DNA from: Hofstenia miamia
Lineage: Eukaryota > Xenacoelomorpha > Acoela
Length of the DNA: 64,000 bases
Direction of reading: 5' to 3'
Assembly (NCBI GenBank): GCA_004352715.1
Contig: SCFE01000076.1
Span: forward strand, 1,256,210-1,320,209
Made by a program: the position numbers and the translations under genes. The notes below the pieces were generated by a model that saw only the letters and a program-made list of their open reading frames with translations, was not told the origin of the DNA and searched no databases. Below, in pieces: positions 57,531-64,000 of the stretch (within the stretch, counting starts at the first letter, position 1; every line of letters begins with the position of its first letter).

Positions 57531-59905
57531 CTACACGCCCACCCAGCTCGGACTAGGATCCAGGATACGTATGTCGGCTTCTTCTTCCAAGAGTTTTTTA
57601 GTTTTGGTGATGATGTCAGCAGCATTGGTATCATTCCATGAGAGACTTGAGAGTAACATGTCTGAACGAAGTATAGAGCACATTGTTTCCAATTCAGTTG
57701 TTGATCGACTTTTGAACATAATGGTTTTGTTGTGTTGTAATCGATGTGATATGACATGTGATTGACGAAAATAGTTTATTTTTTCATTGAAGATGTATGA
57801 AAATTTCTTGTAAAGTTTTAATCCTTTGATGGCTATCATTAATGTGAGTTTAGCATCGAAATCAGAATTGTGTGCCATTGTCGTATTGATGGTTAGATTC
57901 GGGTATAATTCCTGAAATGTTGTTAGAAGATTTCGGGTTTCCTTTATTTCTTTAAAGAACAATGAAATGTTGTTGGTAACGTCGTCTTCAGTTATTTCGT
58001 TGATATCTGTTTTTTCTGATCGTAACATGACTTTTATCTCAGTTCGATATGCCACATCGTAAAATTTTAAATCCTCTTTGGTGAGATTTGCCCAGAGCAC
58101 GTCCATTCCACCAGAGAATAATGCGATGGTTGGTGTTGACATTTTAGTAAGTGTTTGTTTGATTAACGATAGTTGTTTGTGAATAGGTTTTCCGTTTTGC
58201 AATAGTTCTGTTACAGTATGGGATGAGTCGATATACAATCTTTTGTTGGCATGTTGTTTGATTTTATCAACAGCTATTCGGTATTTTCCTGTTTTGACGT
58301 ATTGAGTAAGAGTTGTTAAATTATTGATAATTGTCATTATCAAGTCTTTTTACTCCATTGTTAATTGTTTTTGCGCCTTTCCATGCAGGCATTATTGCTG
58401 GTAGTTTAATAGTTGACGGTGGTGTACACAAGTAATTTTCACATGTGATATGTTTCCATAGTGCGTCTTCTGTAGGAGCTGTTGATTTTAACCAAGCCAC
58501 ACCATACGTGACAGGAAAATTGTGTTGTACTTTATCAATTGTCATCCAAAATTCATTACTAAGACCGATTTTTCGTAATTGCAATTGAATAGGTTTTGGT
58601 ATGAAGAATTTCGCTGGTGTACATTCGACGTCTAAACTAAGAAGTTGTAGTGGTTTTAGTCAATTATCGATTTCTTGTTCTGAAAACACCTCTGTAGCGA
58701 AATATGTTTTGAGATTTTCGGTGTCGCATTCTTTCACTGGACTGGATTGTCGTGGAGTAGTAGTTTCTTTTTGTTGAGATGTAGAAGGAATTTTAGTAAT
58801 GAGGAAGTTTTCGTCTATTACAGATATCCATTCTTGTAGTTGTTCTGGAGGTTTGATGCCGAGTTTTTCTAAATTGACTTTTTCAATTTCGTTTTGGAGA
58901 CGTGGAGATAAAGTGATTGTGCTTTAGCATTGAATGTTGGCACTTTTTCTTCTGAGAATAATGTTTTACTAAAGTCAGTTTTATCTTTCAAATTAAACGA
59001 TATCTGCATATTTGATATGGCTGTTTCTACAGAAGAGTGATACGTTAATGACGGTGATTTAATTTCGATGTCAGGCTAAACTTCTGTTTTGAATTGCTCG
59101 CCTTTAATGTTGTTCCAATAACTGTTTAACTCTCGTATTGTGACGTCTGATAATTGCATAGTGAGGCGAATAGAGACTTTGCCGAGATTTACTAGTTGAT
59201 TCTGTTCGTTTAATATTTCAGCAGCTTGTGCGTAGAGACATAAATCAATTGCAAGGCGTGTGTCCACAATTGGACAAATAGCTGGTAATTTGTTATTCAT
59301 CATGATATCAGTGTACAGCATTTTTGATATGCTGTTATCGCTGTAGTCATTGTTGAGAACACTTTATGTGAAATTATAAAAAAACTTTGTTTAGAAATAT
59401 TGTAGAATGCTTGTCTTTTGGTAGAAGCACGTGCAACACTCAGCAAGCATTCCATCTTTAGATATATTAAACACTGTCTCTTANNNNNNNNNNNNNNNNN
59501 NNNNNNNNNNNNNNNNNNNNNNNNNNNNNNNNNNNNNNNNNNNNNNNNNNNNNNNNNGTCGAAATGAAAAACGAAAAAGTTTTCTACTGTTCGTTCTAAG
59601 GTTTCAAAGAAATGGGGTGTGATCAAAATTTCGCGTTCAATATAAATGAAAGATAATGTGACGTTGTTCTTTATGGCTAATGAACTGACTTTTTCCAAAA
59701 GTTTGTGTAAATTAGGAGAAGAAATGTCTTTTTCACAAATGAAATAAACAATTTGTAAAGAATTGTAATCAATATTGAGTAACTCGATTTGGGGTAGTTT
59801 ATGTAGATTCGTAAGTAATTGGCGTAAGGTTTTTAAATTGAAATTTTCATCGAAAGAAGGATGGATTTTTGCATTCAGGTAACATCTTTCAAATGATTTT
59901 GCCAT
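57531..59905 (-). pseudogene. unrecognised large minus-strand gene in several frames
   Basis: Read from 59905 (ATG) to 57531: block 1 (59558-59905) includes LNAKIHPSFDENFNLKTL and FETLERTVENFFVFHFD. A 74-N gap and an inserted 114-bp repeat follow. Block 2 (59076-59340) includes DTRLAIDLCLYAQAAEIL and LSDVTIRELNSYW. A broken linker comes next. Block 3 (58321-58584) includes TAPTEDALWKHITCENYLC. Block 4 (57531-58343, 270 aa) includes LFSGGMDVLWANLTKEDL, MAHNSDFDAKLTLMIAIKGL and TELETMCSILRSDMLLSSLSW. Together they look like one protein of roughly 750 or more residues with few frame breaks. No enzyme motif, signal peptide or membrane segment is seen. An endogenous viral structural protein is one guess; I cannot support a name. 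Confidence 0.45.
59360..59473. repeat. 114-bp direct repeat, copy 2, inside the unrecognised gene
   Basis: Copy of 56502-56615. Its edge at 59360 breaks the frame that leads into block 2 of the gene, and a 74-N gap follows almost at once, so it may be a mis-join. Confidence 0.8.
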
Positions 59906-59975
59906 TGAGTGTTTGTAAAAGAGTAAAGTATTACAATGAGCACGTTTATACGAGTCTATAGTGAAGGGTAGAACA

Positions 59976-60975
59976 NNNNNNNNNNNNNNNNNNNNNNNNN
60001 NNNNNNNNNNNNNNNNNNNNNNNNNNNNNNNNNNNNNNNNNNNNNNNNNNNNNNNNNNNNNNNNNNNNNNNNNNNNNNNNNNNNNNNNNNNNNNNNNNNN
60101 NNNNNNNNNNNNNNNNNNNNNNNNNNNNNNNNNNNNNNNNNNNNNNNNNNNNNNNNNNNNNNNNNNNNNNNNNNNNNNNNNNNNNNNNNNNNNNNNNNNN
60201 NNNNNNNNNNNNNNNNNNNNNNNNNNNNNNNNNNNNNNNNNNNNNNNNNNNNNNNNNNNNNNNNNNNNNNNNNNNNNNNNNNNNNNNNNNNNNNNNNNNN
60301 NNNNNNNNNNNNNNNNNNNNNNNNNNNNNNNNNNNNNNNNNNNNNNNNNNNNNNNNNNNNNNNNNNNNNNNNNNNNNNNNNNNNNNNNNNNNNNNNNNNN
60401 NNNNNNNNNNNNNNNNNNNNNNNNNNNNNNNNNNNNNNNNNNNNNNNNNNNNNNNNNNNNNNNNNNNNNNNNNNNNNNNNNNNNNNNNNNNNNNNNNNNN
60501 NNNNNNNNNNNNNNNNNNNNNNNNNNNNNNNNNNNNNNNNNNNNNNNNNNNNNNNNNNNNNNNNNNNNNNNNNNNNNNNNNNNNNNNNNNNNNNNNNNNN
60601 NNNNNNNNNNNNNNNNNNNNNNNNNNNNNNNNNNNNNNNNNNNNNNNNNNNNNNNNNNNNNNNNNNNNNNNNNNNNNNNNNNNNNNNNNNNNNNNNNNNN
60701 NNNNNNNNNNNNNNNNNNNNNNNNNNNNNNNNNNNNNNNNNNNNNNNNNNNNNNNNNNNNNNNNNNNNNNNNNNNNNNNNNNNNNNNNNNNNNNNNNNNN
60801 NNNNNNNNNNNNNNNNNNNNNNNNNNNNNNNNNNNNNNNNNNNNNNNNNNNNNNNNNNNNNNNNNNNNNNNNNNNNNNNNNNNNNNNNNNNNNNNNNNNN
60901 NNNNNNNNNNNNNNNNNNNNNNNNNNNNNNNNNNNNNNNNNNNNNNNNNNNNNNNNNNNNNNNNNNNNNNNNNNN
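59976..60975. other. assembly gap (1000 N, default size)
   Basis: It should hold the 5' LTR and start of gag of the element that follows. Confidence 0.99.
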
Positions 60976-62539
60976 CTCAAAGAGCTCCTCAGATGAGGAA
61001 CACACCCAAGACACAAGATGTGATTATGTCCCCCGACCCAACAGAGCAGGTATTACAACCAGCGGAATTGACTAGTGAACTCACAATAGTTCAGTTAATG
61101 GAAATTATCGATAACAATACAAAGGAAGGAAAAGAGTTGACTAAATAGAACAACTAACGAAAAGAATGATAGAGGTGGAGATGAAAAATGTTGAAAAAGA
61201 AAGGTTGATAGATGAAATCAAAGAAGACACCAGTATTTGATTGACAGAGCAAAGAAATTTGTTTCAACAACAGATCGAAAAGTTGACAGAAGTGAACAAA
61301 GAAATAAAGGTTCAAAGCAAATGATTACAGAAGATGATGACAGAGTTGCATGAAGAGAATGTAAGTTTACGAGAAGAGAATATAGTTAAACAATTGGAAA
61401 TTGATAACTTAAGAGACGAATTATGGTTAATTGAATTAAAGAAAGGAGAGATAAAAATTATAGAAAAAGTTGTAGTGGAAAAACCACACAAGCTAAATGC
61501 AGCAATGCCACAGATGGAAGCAATGGTAGAAGACTATAAAAATACACAAACAGAAGAAGAATTTATAGCAAAGTTAGTGGAAAACGTGACAAAACAAGTA
61601 ATAGAAAATTGTGAAAAACTGATAGAGAAGAAACCAGTATTTCAAAACACTATATTATCAGAAGATTATGATAATGAGACATTGGTATGTAAAGTGATAT
61701 TACCAAAATTTACAGGAAGAGTGGACAACTATTCACCCACATTTAATGAATGGTTAGAAATTTTTGAAATGAGCATGAAGGAAAGGAAAGTAACGCAACA
61801 AAGAGCAGCAGCAAGATTCCCACTATACCTAAGTGGTGCCGTGTATCAACATTACTGAGTACTGGAGACACAAATTAAAATGAATTATAAAAAACTGATA
61901 GGGGAATATCAACAATATTACGACGATGAAAGTTTTAAGAGCCAATACAGAATGTTGTTGAACAGGATAAAAATGAATAGCAGGGATGACCTATGAAACT
62001 ATATGTCTCAAGTAGAAAGACTGTTGAAACTCAGTTCCAGAGAACAGAGATATTTGAAGTACGATTTATTTGCACATATTAGCAAAGGTTTACCAGAGGC
62101 AATATGAACACAATTCCAAATTAAATGTGATGCAGATGACTTGCTGGATAAAATGATTAGGAAGGGACTTGCAATACAAATTACAATGGAAAGTAATGCA
62201 AGGATTAACAAAAAATCAACAATTGGGAAACAAATAATAAATCGTATGATGCTGATGGTTAACAAAGCAACAAATAAGCCATTAATCAAGAAATCAGGAG
62301 AGGAACTCATGAAAATCAAATTAAAGGATGGCACAATAAAACAAAGAAAAAGAAAAGACTTGAAGTGTCAGACGTGTGGCAATAAAGGGCATACAAAAAA
62401 ATATTGCAAATGGCAAATCAATTGGATAGAAGAAAAGGACGCATATTTTGACGAAGAGGATTTAATTGAAAATGAAGAAGAACAAGAGGAAGAGAAAGAA
62501 ATTGAATCACCGGAAATAGAAAACGAGCACCTGTATTAA
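60976..62539 (+). pseudogene. gypsy-type Gag with coiled coil and zinc knuckle
   Basis: One frame from about 61144 to TAA at 62537, interrupted by TGA at 61238, 61322, 61856, 61994 and 62105, with one frame change near 61144. Order: a long charged coiled coil (61150-61480, e.g. LHEENVSLREEN), a capsid-like part beginning LPKFTGRVDNYSP and FNEWLEIFEM, a basic linker, zinc knuckle CQTCGNKGHTKKYC (62366-62407, CX2CX4HX4C), and a very acidic tail. It assembles the particle and binds the RNA in active relatives. The tail overlaps the pol frame by up to about 35 nt in the -1 register, so a programmed -1 shift is likely in the ancestor. Confidence 0.7.
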
Positions 62540-64000
62540 TAGTAACTGATCTGCTAAAAATGAACACAATAACAGTTGTGATTAATGGAGTGATGGTAGA
62601 TGCGACAGTAGATACGGGAGCAGTCATATCAATAATAACTGATGAATGCACAATGAAAGTTGGGTTTCAAAGAAAGCAATTAAATAAGAAAAACAGATTG
62701 ATAAACGCATCAGGACATTACATAGATGTGAAAGGTAAGTTGGAAAATGTACCAATAAGAGTAGTGAATACGACATTTCAACAAACATTTACAGTAATCG
62801 ATACTGAGAAAAACCAATTACCATATGAAGTTATACTTGGAAATGATTTTCTAAAGGACAATAAGTGTATCATAGATTACAGTAATAGAACAATAACAGT
62901 ACAAGAGGAGGTAGTAACAACCTATGAAGACGAAAATGTGGATGATACAATATTGTTTAAGTTGACACAAGATGTGAGAATATTGCTGAACAACTGGAAA
63001 ATGTGTGAAATTGAAACAGTGGACAAAGTAAATACAAAGATAATGATATATAATCAAATGGGATTAAACATGAAAAAATTGTTGATCCCACCTAGTTTAT
63101 GCATGATAAGAGAAGGCAGAGGATTGATACCAGTGTTGAACGCGACAAACCACATAGTCAACATAAATAAAGAGAAGGTGACTATAAAAGGAAAACAAGT
63201 GAAATCTGAAAAGTGGATGGTGAATAAAACAATCAATATAATAGCAGAAAAGGAGGAGCAAACATTTCAGATACTGGAAATTAAAGAAGAAGAGTATCAA
63301 CATCTGAATAATGAAGAGAAAAGGGAGTTGATAAGAATTCTGAATAAGCACAACAAAATATTTAACTTTGGAGAAATCAGTGTGGGAAAGGCAATTGGAG
63401 AGACGCACAAGATAATCACCACAACAGATGAACCAATAAGATTACCCTGTAGAAGGGTACCAGAGAACTTGAAAGAAAATTACAACATGATCTTAAACGA
63501 GTTAATTGATAATAAGATTATAAGGCCAAGTGAAAGCCCCTACACATCACCAACTGTATTTGTAAAACAGGGCAACAAATATAGGTTGTGCATAGATTTC
63601 AGAAAACTAAATGACGTGACAAAGAAAGATGCTTATCTGTTACCTAGGATAGATGATATGATTTATGAAGTGACAAAAAATAAATACTTTATGTGTATTG
63701 ATCTATGTAAAGCCTATTGGCAGGTGCTGATGGAACTGAAAGACATTGAAAAAACAGCATTCATAACGCCAAATGGATTATTTGAGTGGATGTACATGGC
63801 TTTCAGACTCTGTAATGTGCCAGTGACATTCCAATGATATGTAACAAAGGTACTGAAACAAAATAATAAGAAAATGGAAGAAGGAATATGTGCGTACATA
63901 GATTATATATTAATTGCAAGTGACACTATAGAAAAACATTTGGAAAAGCTAGATAGGACATTGACAATTCTATATAATGTGGGATTGTGAGTCAATGGAA
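62527..64000 (+). pseudogene. gypsy-type Pol: aspartic protease and reverse transcriptase (continues past window)
   Basis: The main frame 62560-63837 (425 aa) is open and is broken by TGA at 63835 and again at 63988. The aspartic protease is VDATVDTGAVIS (active DTG at 62611-62619) with ILGNDFL downstream. The RT begins with GETHKIITTTDEPIRLPCRR, then NKIIRPSESPYTSPTVFV, RLCIDFRKLNDVT, FMCIDLCKAYWQV (first catalytic Asp) and TPNGLFEWMYMAF. The catalytic YxDD box at 63895-63906 reads YIDY, so the second Asp is lost. The preceding GLCNAP-type box reads RLCNVP. RNase H and integrase lie beyond the window. The element is young but inactive. Confidence 0.8.

Noticed and set aside
1-64000. CRISPR array, bacterial operon or rRNA gene
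   Set aside because: No regularly spaced identical short repeats, no prokaryotic gene organisation, and no rRNA-like conserved stretches were seen.

Overview
This window is eukaryotic, animal-type genomic DNA. It is strongly AT-rich, has GT-AG introns, holds no bacterial-style operons, and is packed with decayed mobile elements: Polinton/Maverick, Tc1/mariner, non-LTR, Penelope-like and Ty3/gypsy. The mix suggests an invertebrate, probably an arthropod, but nothing seen fixes the species. It is a draft scaffold. There are eight N runs, four of them exactly 1000 N (default gap size), plus single-N joins at 23561, 26714, 31694, 34279 and 34591. Two of those joins are flanked by near-identical duplicated contig ends.

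Layout. 1-10.1 kb: a rearranged Polinton-like copy with one terminal inverted repeat (TIR, end at 9601), a broken protein-primed DNA polymerase gene, and 1.2 kb inverted arms (1802-2996 / 7863-9053). Two inverted copies of a tRNA-like gene with a CUA anticodon (7-76, 10040-10102) flank the block. 10.2-13.7 kb: a broken YqaJ-type exonuclease and two broken copies of a reverse transcriptase (RT) gene, all minus strand. 13.7-16.8 kb: non-coding. 16813-35489: a Polinton with ~660-bp TIRs and a perfect 6-bp target site duplication (TATAGC). It holds two PolB genes (one split over several exons), a P-loop ATPase fragment, three paralogous small proteins with an OB-fold-like motif, a 165-aa unrecognised protein and several tandem repeats. 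35.5-42.5 kb: mostly non-coding, with a solo relic of the small-protein family (39.2 kb) and a non-LTR RT fossil (40.8 kb). 42.5-44.8 kb: a dead Tc1-like transposase and a dead Penelope-like element. 46.2-51.1 kb: a badly decayed gypsy-like element carrying a nested mariner deletion derivative. 52.3-54 kb: a possible host exon and another mariner transposase. 57.5-59.9 kb: an unrecognised minus-strand multi-ORF gene. 61-64 kb: a fairly young gypsy element whose seven in-frame stops are all TGA.

The Polinton gene set implies protein-primed replication: zinc fingers, an endonuclease VII-like HNH and PolB in one polypeptide. The small OB-like proteins are plausible single-strand DNA binders for that replication. 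The shared TIRs carry CRE and CCAAT boxes that could drive transcription inward from both ends. No integrase, protease or capsid gene was recognised, so the element looks incomplete or mis-assembled.
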